In this document: in pieces, positions 12,894-21,585 of the stretch
Layout: each line of letters opens with the position of its first letter
Numbering within the stretch: the first letter of the stretch is position 1
From: a virus
Direction: 5' to 3' (one strand)
Virus record (IMG/VR): IMGVR_UViG_3300030105_002225
Coordinates: 1 to 28,980 of that record
DNA: 28,980 nt
Made by a program: the position numbers and the translations under genes
Notes under the pieces: model-generated
Database searches by the model: none
Told to the model about the DNA's origin: nothing
The model's input: only the letters and a program-made list of their open reading frames with translations

Positions 12894-14479
12894 ACGCTAA
12901 CGATCTAAAAGCACAATTTGAAAAATTAAGAACTACTAGGTCTAACTGGGAAAGTCACTGGCAAGAAGTGGCTGACTATTGTTTACCTCGTAGAGCCGAT
13001 GTTACCAAATCAAGAAGCAAGGGAGATAAACGTACAGAATTTATTTATGATGGAACAGCTCTTCACGCACTTGAATTGTTAGCTTCATCACTCCATGGTA
13101 TGCTGACTAACTCAGCGTCACCATGGTTTAGTATGAGATTTAAAGATGAATCTTTTAGCGGTGATGAAGAAGCCCAGGAATGGCTAGAGTCTGCAACTCG
13201 TACAATGTACACAGCATTTGCACGATCTAATTTCCAACAAGAAATTCACGAAGTCTATACAGACCTCGTGGCTTTCGGTACATCTTGCATGTTAATTGAA
13301 CCTGATGAAGATAATATTTTAAGATTTAGCACCAGACACATTAAAGAAATTTATGCAGCAGAAAATCATAAAGGTATAGTTGATACTATTCATCGTGAAT
13401 TTAAAATGTCTGCTAGAGCTGCATTAGCAAAGTTTGGTGATAAATTACCAAAACGAATGTTACAAACTGCTAAGGAACATCCTTACGAAGAAGTTACTTT
13501 ATATCATTGTGTAAAACCGAATGACAAAACTAATCCATATAAAATGGATAATTTGTCTATGCCATTTACATCAATCTATTATGACAAAGATGAAAGCACA
13601 ATTATTTCAGTATCAGGTTACAATGAGTTTCCGTATGTAGTTCCACGTTGGTTAAAATCATCTAGTGAAACTTATGGTCGTTCACCATCTATGTCAGCAC
13701 TGCCTGATATTAAGATGTTAAACAAAATGTCTGAGACAACTATTAAAGCAGCACAGAAAATGGTAGATCCACCCCTACTCGTGCCTGATGACAGCTTTGT
13801 CTTACCAGTAAGAACTCAACCAGGTGGTTTAAACTTTTATCGTTCAGGTAGTCGTGATCGTATTGAACCATTAAACATCGGAGCAAATACTCCAGTAGGT
13901 ATTAATCTTGAAGAGCAACGTAGAGCTGCTATTCAACAAACATATTTTATTGACCAATTAATATCTGAGCAAAGTCAAAGAATGACAGCTACAGAAGTTA
14001 TGCAACGTAACGAAGAGAAGATGCGGATGCTAGCACCCGTCTTAGGCCGTTTACAAGCTGAGATGTTAAAGCCATTAATTGATCGTTCATTTAATATTTT
14101 AGTAAGATCCAAAATGTTACCTGAGCCACCAAAACAATTGCAAGGTCAAACAATTGATATTGAATATGTATCACCACTAGCACGTTCTCAACGTTCAGGT
14201 GATGTACAAGCTATTATGAGAACTATGGAAATGATTGCACCATTAAGTGATCGTCTACCAGTTATGGACCACATTGATCCTGATATGTTAGTTAAACATA
14301 TTACCGATGTTTTAGGTGTCCCTCGAAAAGTTTTACGATCTGATAAAGAGATTGTAGAAATAAGAACCCAACGAGCTGAAGCCGAACAAGCCGCTGCTGA
14401 ACAACAACAACAGATGCAAGCAGCACAAATGGCCCAACAAGCAGCTCCAATGGTTAAAACCCTAACTGAAGGAGAATAA
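12890..14479 (+). CDS. Portal protein (T7 gp8-like head-tail connector)
   Basis: 529 residues, the usual size of T7-type portals. It would form the dodecameric DNA entry ring. Recognisable parts are the N-terminal SNWESHWQEVADYCLPRRAD, the middle WLKSSSETYGRSPSMSAL, and the conserved helix QRMTATEVMQRNEEKMRMLA, typical of the head-tail connector family. The C-terminal tail is Gln/Ala rich (EQQQQMQAAQMAQQAA). The order portal, scaffold, capsid matches T7. Confidence 0.93.
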   Translation: MNANDLKAQFEKLRTTRSNWESHWQEVADYCLPRRADVTKSRSKGDKRTEFIYDGTALHALELLASSLHGMLTNSASPWFSMRFKDESFSGDEEAQEWLESATRTMYTAFARSNFQQEIHEVYTDLVAFGTSCMLIEPDEDNILRFSTRHIKEIYAAENHKGIVDTIHREFKMSARAALAKFGDKLPKRMLQTAKEHPYEEVTLYHCVKPNDKTNPYKMDNLSMPFTSIYYDKDESTIISVSGYNEFPYVVPRWLKSSSETYGRSPSMSALPDIKMLNKMSETTIKAAQKMVDPPLLVPDDSFVLPVRTQPGGLNFYRSGSRDRIEPLNIGANTPVGINLEEQRRAAIQQTYFIDQLISEQSQRMTATEVMQRNEEKMRMLAPVLGRLQAEMLKPLIDRSFNILVRSKMLPEPPKQLQGQTIDIEYVSPLARSQRSGDVQAIMRTMEMIAPLSDRLPVMDHIDPDMLVKHITDVLGVPRKVLRSDKEIVEIRTQRAEAEQAAAEQQQQMQAAQMAQQAAPMVKTLTEGE

Positions 14480-14480
14480 T

Positions 14481-14726
14481 ATGACTGATGAACAACAAAA
14501 TCAGCAAATTAAAGAACAACAAAACCTAATGAAAGAAATGACTGAAGCGTATCAAGCAACATTCGGATCTGACGAAGGTCAAAAAGTATTGAACGATTTA
14601 GGTCGTAGATGCTTTGCTAACAATACTACCTATGTACCTGGTGATGCAAGTGCGTCACAAATAAATGAAGGCACACGCTCTGTGTTTTTATTTATCAATC
14701 AAATGATAAACCATAAGGAGAAATAG
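14481..14726 (+). CDS. Bbp19-like small phage protein
   Basis: 81 residues, GGAG before the start. The pattern YQATFGSDEGQKVLNDLGRR, then CFANNTTYVPGD and a later EGTRSVFLFINQMI fits the small family often found between portal and scaffold genes (Bbp19 type). The biochemical role is unknown. Its fixed position suggests an assembly function. Confidence 0.7.
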   Translation: MTDEQQNQQIKEQQNLMKEMTEAYQATFGSDEGQKVLNDLGRRCFANNTTYVPGDASASQINEGTRSVFLFINQMINHKEK

Positions 14727-15578
14727 ATGTCAGAAGAACAGACAACTGTTGCCGAGGAACAACAAACTCCCACGCAATCTGAGACACCAACATCAATACC
14801 AACACCAACTCAACCAATAAATTTTATTGATAGCTTACCTGAAGATATTAGAGGTGAAGCATCATTAGCTAACATTAAAGATATAGATCAACTAGCTAAA
14901 GGTTATGTCCATGCACAACGTATGGTCGGAGCAGATAAAATTGGTTTACCCAATCAACACTCAACTGATAATGATTGGAATGAAGTCTACAGTAAACTGG
15001 GTCGACCAGAAGCTGCGGACCAATATGAAATTAATTATCAAGTACCAGTTGAAGGCATGGAAGCTACTAACCTTCCAGGCTATCAAGAAGCAGCTCATGC
15101 AGCTGGACTTAATAATTCTCAAGCTCAAAAGTTAATTGATTGGTATTCAGGCTTAGAAAAAGAAAGCCTTGAATCGACAGAAGTAACTGCACTAGCAGCA
15201 AGAGAAACCGCAGAAACAGACCTTAGAAAAGAATATGGTTTAGCTTATGATAAAAAATTATCACAAGCTGATGGCATATTTTCTAAATTTTTTGGTTCTG
15301 ATTTCGCAAGTATTAAACTTGAAGATGGATCGTTGTTAGGTGATAACGCAACTTTCATTAAAAGCCTGGTAAGTTTATCCAGTAACTTTAGTGAAGATAC
15401 CGTTACTGCCGATCAAACCTCTTCAGGGGCCATGACACCCAATGAAGCTAATGCTGAGATTTCAAAAATCACAGCACCAAACTCACCATACTGGGATAAA
15501 ATGCATCCGCAACATCAAGCAACCGTGGATCAAGTATTTCAGTTACGTCAAATGGCACATCCCGATTCAGTAGAATAA
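14727..15578 (+). CDS. Scaffolding (capsid assembly) protein
   Basis: 283 residues, AAGGAG before the start. A Pro/Thr/Gln-rich acidic N-terminus is followed by FIDSLPEDIRGEASLANIKD and LAKGYVHAQRMVGADKIGLP, a pattern of T7 gp9-type assembly proteins. The long helical, charged remainder ends in a segment near WDKMHPQHQATVDQVF. It would guide procapsid formation and leave or be lost on maturation. It sits directly before the major capsid gene. Confidence 0.85.
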   Translation: MSEEQTTVAEEQQTPTQSETPTSIPTPTQPINFIDSLPEDIRGEASLANIKDIDQLAKGYVHAQRMVGADKIGLPNQHSTDNDWNEVYSKLGRPEAADQYEINYQVPVEGMEATNLPGYQEAAHAAGLNNSQAQKLIDWYSGLEKESLESTEVTALAARETAETDLRKEYGLAYDKKLSQADGIFSKFFGSDFASIKLEDGSLLGDNATFIKSLVSLSSNFSEDTVTADQTSSGAMTPNEANAEISKITAPNSPYWDKMHPQHQATVDQVFQLRQMAHPDSVE

Positions 15579-15599
15579 TCCGACAAGTTAGGACTTTAC

Positions 15600-15629
15600 T
15601 TGACAGCTACGAATAGATTAGCCGATTAG
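15600..15629 (+). promoter_or_regulatory. Weak promoter candidate before the major capsid gene
   Basis: A consensus TTGACA (15600-15605) lies in the 133-bp gap between scaffold and capsid genes. The best -10 at normal spacing is GATTAG (15624-15629), which is poor. An extra promoter would raise capsid expression, but the evidence is thin. Confidence 0.25.
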
Positions 15630-15711
15630 CAAACGTAATTTGTAAGAAAACCCGTGAGGATAACTTTCTGAAATTTTTAATAACTTAACATAACACAGAA
15701 GGAGAGAAACT

Positions 15712-16587
15712 ATGAGTTCTCAAATTACGACTGCGTTTGTCGAGCAATACTCGGCTAACGTGCAAATGTTATCTCAGCAAATGGGATCACAACTTCGTAG
15801 TGCTGTTGATGTTGAAACAATCACTGGAAAAAATGCATTTTTCGAGCAAATCGGTTCTGTAGCTGCACAGCTAAAAACCACTCGTCATGCTGATACTCCA
15901 CAGATTGATACACCTCACGCACGAAGAAGAGTAAGCCTTGAAGATTATGTCTTTGCTGACCTTATCGATGATATTGATAAAGTCCGCATGCTAATCGATC
16001 CAACATCTAGCTACGCAAAAGCTGCGGCAGCTGCGATGAATAGATCGATTGATGACGTGGTTATCTCGGCTCTTGGTGGAGCTGCTTTCACTGGAACAAC
16101 TGGTAGTACATCTACTGCGTTGCCCGCTGTAAGCAAGTTTGCAACAAGCAATCAATCTGACGGTCTTACAATAGCCAAGTTACTAGCGGCTAAGAAAAGA
16201 TTTGATGAAAAGGACGTAGACCCGTCAATATCAAGGTATATCGTATGTGGCCCACAACAAATCTCTGATTTGTTAAACACCACTGAAATCAAAAATTCTG
16301 ATTTCAATACGGTAAAAGCTTTAGCTCAAGGACAAGTGGATTCATTCTTAGGATTTAAATTCATTACGTCTAACAGACTAAAACTTGATGGAACCAATAC
16401 CGATGACAGACTGGCTTATGCCTTTACTCAAGATGCTATTAAATTAGCAATTGGTAAAGATGTACAGTCAAAAATAGATGAACGTTCTGATAAGAATTAC
16501 AGTACGCAAGTTTACTATTGTATGTCAATTGGTGCAACTCGTATGGAAGAAGAAAAAGTATTTCAAATTCCATGCCACGAAGCATAG
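15712..16587 (+). CDS. Major capsid protein
   Basis: 291 residues, with a strong GAAGGAG before the ATG. The N-terminal half (FVEQYSANVQMLSQQMGSQL, RRVSLEDYVFADLIDDIDK) and the C-terminal CMSIGATRMEEEKVFQIPCH resemble HK97-fold major capsid proteins of short-tailed phages. The position after the scaffold gene is diagnostic. The 5' leader is long and AT-rich. The exact subfamily cannot be fixed by eye. Confidence 0.9.
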   Translation: MSSQITTAFVEQYSANVQMLSQQMGSQLRSAVDVETITGKNAFFEQIGSVAAQLKTTRHADTPQIDTPHARRRVSLEDYVFADLIDDIDKVRMLIDPTSSYAKAAAAAMNRSIDDVVISALGGAAFTGTTGSTSTALPAVSKFATSNQSDGLTIAKLLAAKKRFDEKDVDPSISRYIVCGPQQISDLLNTTEIKNSDFNTVKALAQGQVDSFLGFKFITSNRLKLDGTNTDDRLAYAFTQDAIKLAIGKDVQSKIDERSDKNYSTQVYYCMSIGATRMEEEKVFQIPCHEA

Positions 16588-16602
16588 AAAGGAAGGTAAA
16601 TT

Positions 16603-17082
16603 ATGGGTACTAAGAACTCAACTTTAGTAGCTAATTTTGAAGCTGTACCAACAGTTAAAAATAGTGCTGCACTTCTACATGGCGTGGTTCGTGTAGCACA
16701 AGGAACTATAGCTCTTGCCGCTGGTGATAGTGATGACAATGATATTGTTATGCTAGCACCAATACCAAGTAATGCTGTTGTGTCTCAAATATTTGTAGGT
16801 TCAGATACGCTTGGCGGATCTTGTACTTTCAATGTTGGGATTTACACAGCTGCTGGAGCAGTAGTGGACGAAGATTTATTTGCAAGTGCGGTGGCTGATG
16901 CTGCTGCATTGGCAGATCTTCGTTTCGAAGCTGCAAACATCAACACGGCTGGGCAGAAAATGCACGTCCTTGCTGGTGATGCAGTGGATCCTGGTGGGTA
17001 TTACTATATAGCTGCAACTATGCAAGCTGCTGGTGGTACTGCTGGTGACATGTCTTTTAACATTCATTATGTTATTAACTAG
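16603..17082 (+). CDS. Putative head decoration or accessory capsid protein
   Basis: 159 residues, Ala/Val/Gly-rich and beta-strand rich (VVSQIFVGSDTLGGSCTFNV, then GGYYYIAATMQAAGG). It follows the capsid gene after 15 bases with AGGAAGG before the start. Proteins in this place in marine podoviruses are often virion structural or decoration proteins. Family identity is not established. A strong hairpin follows, so it shares a transcript segment with the capsid gene. Confidence 0.65.
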   Translation: MGTKNSTLVANFEAVPTVKNSAALLHGVVRVAQGTIALAAGDSDDNDIVMLAPIPSNAVVSQIFVGSDTLGGSCTFNVGIYTAAGAVVDEDLFASAVADAAALADLRFEAANINTAGQKMHVLAGDAVDPGGYYYIAATMQAAGGTAGDMSFNIHYVIN

Positions 17083-17092
17083 ACACTAAAAA

Positions 17093-17125
17093 TTTAAGGA
17101 CAGTCGTTATGCGGCTGTCCTTAAA
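17093..17125 (+). terminator. Strong hairpin after capsid/decoration genes
   Basis: TTTAAGGACAG (17093-17103) pairs perfectly with CTGTCCTTAAA (17115-17125). With TCG/CGG added the stem is about 14 bp around TTATG. No long T run follows, so it may be a partial terminator, an mRNA-stabilising end or a processing site. Confidence 0.65.
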
Positions 17126-17153
17126 GTTATCAAATTATTTATAAGGATTTCAA

Positions 17154-17297
17154 ATGGCAAAAACAGGTTTATATGCAAACATGAACGCTAGAAAAAAAGC
17201 TGGCACATCAAGATCAAAATCAAAATCCACTGTATCATCTAAAGCATACAGCAATATGAAAGCTGGTTTTCCAAAAAAGAAAACATTAGTAGGATAA
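17154..17297 (+). CDS. Small basic phage protein (47 aa)
   Basis: Begins MAKTGLYANMNARKKAGTSR and continues Ser/Lys-rich (SKSKSTVSSKAY), ending FPKKKTLVG. Short basic 'GLYANI..RRKAGTSR' proteins are known to me as conserved in marine phages next to tail genes. AAGGA precedes the ATG. It may bind nucleic acid or the virion. Function unknown. Confidence 0.7.
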   Translation: MAKTGLYANMNARKKAGTSRSKSKSTVSSKAYSNMKAGFPKKKTLVG

Positions 17298-17298
17298 T

Positions 17299-17886
17299 AT
17301 GACATCAGTAGTAGAAATTTGTAACTCAGCTTTAAATAGTTTGGGTGCAACTAACATCACCGCACTTACAGAAGATTCTAAAAATGCCAGGCTATGTAAT
17401 CAACGGTATGAACCAATCCGTGATGCAATTTTTAGAACGCATTATTGGAATTGTTTAATCAAACGAGTACAACTAGCAGCTGATACCACGACACCAGCAT
17501 ACGAATTTGCCTATCAATACACGTTACCATCAGACAGTATTCGAGTTATGAAAATTGGTGGTTATCACAATGGCTCATCATCAGACTTAGACAGCGGTCA
17601 AAAATTTAAAGTTGAAGGTCGTAAAATTATTACCGATGAAGCTGAAGTATTTTTAACGTATCTGGCTAAAGTTGTAAATCCCCAGGAGTACGACACATTA
17701 TTAGTTGAAACTATTGGTGCACGATTATGTGCAGAAATAGCTTATGCTATTACGCAATCCACTACTGTTGCAACACAACTACAAGAAATTTATCAAAGCA
17801 AACTAAAAGAAGCACGCTTTGTGGATGCTACTGAAGGCACTCCATATAGCCTAGACTCAAGTTCATTTATTAATTCGAGGTTTTAA
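17299..17886 (+). CDS. Tail tubular protein A (T7 gp11-like adaptor)
   Basis: 195 residues, matching the size of T7 gp11. The N-terminal VVEICNSALNSLGATNITAL, the RYEPIRDAIFRTHYWNC motif and the later LVETIGARLCAEIAYAITQS are typical of this gatekeeper family. It would attach below the portal and bind the nozzle protein. Its stop overlaps the start of the tail tubular B gene. Confidence 0.92.
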   Translation: MTSVVEICNSALNSLGATNITALTEDSKNARLCNQRYEPIRDAIFRTHYWNCLIKRVQLAADTTTPAYEFAYQYTLPSDSIRVMKIGGYHNGSSSDLDSGQKFKVEGRKIITDEAEVFLTYLAKVVNPQEYDTLLVETIGARLCAEIAYAITQSTTVATQLQEIYQSKLKEARFVDATEGTPYSLDSSSFINSRF

Positions 17887-20672
17887 TGGCTAAGACAACT
17901 TTTGCCTTTACCAGCTTTGCTGCTGGTGAACTATCTCCACGTTTAGATGGTCGAACTGATTTACAACAGTATTTCAGGGGATGTCGTACTTTAGAAAATA
18001 TGACAGTACATCCACACGGAGGAGTTTCCAGACGACCAGGTACCGTTTATGCCAGTGAAGTCAAAACCAGTGGTAATTCTACACGACTAATCCCATTTGA
18101 ATTTTCAACTACACAAACTTACATGATGGAGTTTGGTGATGAGTATGTACGTTTTTTTAAAAACAACGGTATTATTACTGAGTCAGGCAAAACCATTACA
18201 GCTATTACTAAAGCTAATCCTGGAGTAGTTACTGCTAACTCTCATGGTTATTCTGCTGGTGATTATGTAATCTTAGCTGGAATTGTTGGCATGACTGAAC
18301 TTAATGGCCGACAATTTAAAGTAGGTACTGTTGCAACTAACACGTTTCAATTGCTAGATATGGACGGCAATAATTTTAATACCTCAGCCCTAACTACTTA
18401 TTCTTCAGATGGCACAGCATTTAGAATTTATCAAATTGTATCACCTTACGATAAGGCTGATTTATTTGGATTGAAGTATGCACAATCAGCAGATGTCATG
18501 TACATCACTCACCCTAATTATCCCATCAAAAAATTAAGTCGAACTGGTCACACATCGTGGACCTTAGATTCAGTTCTATTAGATACAGGTACTGATTTTA
18601 CAGTTTCAGCAATTACCAAAGCCAATCCAGGTGTTGTTACTACTTCAGCTAACCATGGATTTGCAGTTGGAGACTTTATAACTTTTAGAAGTATTGGTGG
18701 TATGACACAATTGGCTGATAACCTTTTATTTAAAGTTGGTACAATACCAAACGCTACTACGTTTCAATTGCAAAATGCAGCTGGTACAAATGTTAATACT
18801 AGTGGCTTTGGAACATTCAGTGCTGGTGGTAGTGATGTGGTAGAACGAGTTAATAACCCAGTATTAAATTATGCCACTGGCAATTATCCAAGCACCGTAT
18901 CTTTTTTCGAGCAACGTTTAGTCTTTGGAGGTACTGACAACAATCCTCAATCATTATGGTTTAGTAAAGCTGGTGCGTATGAAAACTTTACCACTGGTGT
19001 TAATGCCACTGATGCTATGATTTATACCATTGCATCTAACCAAGTAAATGCCATTAGGTTTTTATCTGCTACCAATCAATTATTAATTGGTACTGTTGGT
19101 GGTGAGTTCTTAGCTACTTCAGGCAGTGTCAGTGAACCTGTAACCCCAACTAATATTCAAATTACCAAGCAAACTAACTATGGAGCTGCCAATGTGGATG
19201 CATTGCAGATTGCCAACGTTACAATGTTTTTACAACGAGCTAAAAGAAAAATTAGAGAGCTAGTCTACAACTATGATGTTGATGGTTATGTAGCACCTGA
19301 TATGACAATTTTAGCTGAACATATTACTACTGGTGGTTTAATCCAATTTGCGTATCAACAAGAACCTGACAGTATTTTATGGGCTGTAAGAGATGATGGC
19401 ACTTTACTGGGATTGACTTACCAAAGAAATGAAGAAGTAGTAGCCTGGCATCGACACATCTTAGGCGGCTTTGCTGACACTGGTAAAACAATTGTTCATG
19501 CTTTTAAAAGCTGGACCGCTAGTTCTAGTACTGTAAGCACAGCCAACAACACTGTCACAATTAGTTCACACGGCTATAGCACAGGTGATCCTATTTATTA
19601 TTATGCTACTGCTAATGTTATTGGTGGCTTGCAAACTGACTTATTATATTTTGCTATAGCAACTAACTCCAACACACTTAAATTTGCTACAACCTCAGCT
19701 AATGCAACTGCGGGCACAGCTGTTGACATAACAAGTATTACTGGCTCAACAGTGCAGTACATATTTGAAGGTGTAAACATAGCTACTAACGTTTTATATT
19801 CAGCAGCCCATGGATTATCTACTGGTGATTATTTTTATTATCGACCAGTTGGAACTAAACTTTCAGGTTTAAGTAAAAATGCTAAATATTTTGTAAAACG
19901 AATAGACGACAACCAATTTAAAGTTTCTGCTTCATCCGATCTAAGTACATTTTTAGATTTACAATATGCTGCTTCCAGCAGTGCTACTGAAACTGATTTA
20001 ATATTAACTGATGCTAAATGTGAATCAATTGGGGTAGTACCAAGTGATGATGGTGAGTATCAATTATGGATGGTGGTTAATCGTTTCGTTAATGGAGCAA
20101 CTAGAAGAACAGTTGAATATTTAAATGACTTTGATTTTGGTGACACCCAGGACGATGCGTTCTTTATGGATAGTGGCTTAACTTATGACAGTGTGCCTAC
20201 TACCACGCTATCAGGCCTGGACCATTTAGAAGGTGAAACTGTAACTATCCTGGCAGATGGAGCATCACATGCTGATAAAGTAGTTAGTGGTGGCAATATA
20301 ACTTTAGATCGATCCGCACAAAAAGTGCACGTTGGTTTAGGTTATACATCTCTATTGCAAACATTACGCATTGAAGCTGGATCAGCTCAAGGTGTGGCTC
20401 AATCTAAAATTAAACGTATTAACGAAATAACTATTCGGATGCACAAAACCCTTGGCTTAGAAGTTGGCGGTGATTTAGACAACATGGAAAATATCCCATT
20501 TAGATCAAGTAGTGGATTAATGAATGTACCAATTAGTTTATTTTCAGGTGATAAAACCATTGAGTTTAGAGATGATTACAATACGGATGGTCATGTGTTT
20601 GTAAGACAAGCACAACCTTTACCATTAACAATATTGGCCATCTATCCTGAAGTTACAGTATATGAAGGATGA
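17886..20672 (+). CDS. Tail tubular protein B (T7 gp12-like nozzle) with FCCH-like repeats
   Basis: 928 residues. The N-terminus FTSFAAGELSPRLDGRTDLQ is the classic tail tubular B opening. Four beta repeats of the 'HGyxxGDxvx...G...Ln...F.V......F.L' kind occur at about residues 101-178, 238-318, 548-625 and 630-700, similar to the E1 FCCH-domain module often inserted in these nozzles. The first two are close paralogues (both contain ITKANPGVVT). It ends with QPLPLTILAIYPEVTVYEG, the conserved nozzle end. Confidence 0.92.
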   Translation: MAKTTFAFTSFAAGELSPRLDGRTDLQQYFRGCRTLENMTVHPHGGVSRRPGTVYASEVKTSGNSTRLIPFEFSTTQTYMMEFGDEYVRFFKNNGIITESGKTITAITKANPGVVTANSHGYSAGDYVILAGIVGMTELNGRQFKVGTVATNTFQLLDMDGNNFNTSALTTYSSDGTAFRIYQIVSPYDKADLFGLKYAQSADVMYITHPNYPIKKLSRTGHTSWTLDSVLLDTGTDFTVSAITKANPGVVTTSANHGFAVGDFITFRSIGGMTQLADNLLFKVGTIPNATTFQLQNAAGTNVNTSGFGTFSAGGSDVVERVNNPVLNYATGNYPSTVSFFEQRLVFGGTDNNPQSLWFSKAGAYENFTTGVNATDAMIYTIASNQVNAIRFLSATNQLLIGTVGGEFLATSGSVSEPVTPTNIQITKQTNYGAANVDALQIANVTMFLQRAKRKIRELVYNYDVDGYVAPDMTILAEHITTGGLIQFAYQQEPDSILWAVRDDGTLLGLTYQRNEEVVAWHRHILGGFADTGKTIVHAFKSWTASSSTVSTANNTVTISSHGYSTGDPIYYYATANVIGGLQTDLLYFAIATNSNTLKFATTSANATAGTAVDITSITGSTVQYIFEGVNIATNVLYSAAHGLSTGDYFYYRPVGTKLSGLSKNAKYFVKRIDDNQFKVSASSDLSTFLDLQYAASSSATETDLILTDAKCESIGVVPSDDGEYQLWMVVNRFVNGATRRTVEYLNDFDFGDTQDDAFFMDSGLTYDSVPTTTLSGLDHLEGETVTILADGASHADKVVSGGNITLDRSAQKVHVGLGYTSLLQTLRIEAGSAQGVAQSKIKRINEITIRMHKTLGLEVGGDLDNMENIPFRSSSGLMNVPISLFSGDKTIEFRDDYNTDGHVFVRQAQPLPLTILAIYPEVTVYEG

Positions 20673-21109
20673 TAGAAATAATTCCGTTTGAATTTGAGCA
20701 TGCTAAATTTATAGCTACGCATCAAATGAACGCTGAGATTATTAATGTTAAAGATCGATACTTAAAAAATTTAGAAAGTTTAGTTCAACCTAAAACAAGT
20801 TGGACTGGATTAGTTGATGGTAAAATAATAGCAGCTGGTGGCATGGTAGAATTATGGGACCATGTTTACGAAGGCTGGATTATGGCAACGGCAGATATAA
20901 AAAATCATCCGATTGCTACTGCAAGAATAATAAAAAGAATTTTTAAAAAGCAAATGCCTTTACATAAGGTGCAACGTTTACAAACAACAGTCAAAGCAGA
21001 TTATGCCATTGGTCATAAATTTGCTGATTGGCTAGGATTAACACAAGAGGGTTTAATGAAACAATATTTAGATGGTGATGATTATTACCTATATGCGAGG
21101 ACTTACTAA
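20669..21109 (+). CDS. T7 gp13-like protein with GNAT-like fold
   Basis: 146 residues, ATGA overlap with tail tubular B. WTGLVDGKIIAAGGMVELWD, YEGWIMATADIKNHPIATAR and the end YLDGDDYYLYARTY match the acetyltransferase-like fold of the Gp13 family, found at the same place after the nozzle gene in T7-like phages. T7 gp13 is needed for ejectosome assembly. The CoA-binding loop is not obvious, so activity is doubtful. Confidence 0.75.
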   Translation: MIEIIPFEFEHAKFIATHQMNAEIINVKDRYLKNLESLVQPKTSWTGLVDGKIIAAGGMVELWDHVYEGWIMATADIKNHPIATARIIKRIFKKQMPLHKVQRLQTTVKADYAIGHKFADWLGLTQEGLMKQYLDGDDYYLYARTY

Positions 21110-21582
21110 TGGCTAGTAGTATATTAAGTGCTGGTGCAAGTGTTCAAGCTGGGAGAGCTGCTGAGAATGATGCCAAAGCTAACAAGCAAATAGCAGAACG
21201 TAATGCCGATAAACTAAAGATGGATGCTGAGACGGCTATCAAGCTTGGCAATCGAGATGTAAAAATATTTGATAATCAATTTGAAACATTACAAGCTGAA
21301 ACAGAAATGGCTTATTTAAAGTCAGGTGTAACATTATCAGGTACAGCTTTAGAGGTATTAGAAAATAACTATGCCCAAGCTGAGATGGAAAAAGAAACCA
21401 TTAGGTACAATGCTAAAGTAGACTCAGCTGATAAAATTGAGCTAAGTGTTATTTCACAAATGCAAGGTGCCGCAGCTCTAGCAAGAGGACAAAACGCAAA
21501 ACGAGCTTCATATCTAACGGCTGGTTCAACATTATTGAAAGGTGGAAGTGACGCTAAAGATGCGGGAACTTTCATGGTATAA
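21109..21582 (+). CDS. Internal virion protein (gp14-like)
   Basis: 157 residues. A Gly/Ala/Ser N-terminus (SSILSAGASVQAGRAAENDA) is followed by a long Ala/Lys/Glu helix, and the end is SYLTAGSTLLKGGSDAKDAG. T7 gp14-type ejection proteins have this helical, low-Cys composition, and the place in the gene order matches. It would form the outer-membrane part of the ejection channel. The ATG overlaps the preceding stop. Confidence 0.75.
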   Translation: MASSILSAGASVQAGRAAENDAKANKQIAERNADKLKMDAETAIKLGNRDVKIFDNQFETLQAETEMAYLKSGVTLSGTALEVLENNYAQAEMEKETIRYNAKVDSADKIELSVISQMQGAAALARGQNAKRASYLTAGSTLLKGGSDAKDAGTFMV

Positions 21583-21585
21583 ATT

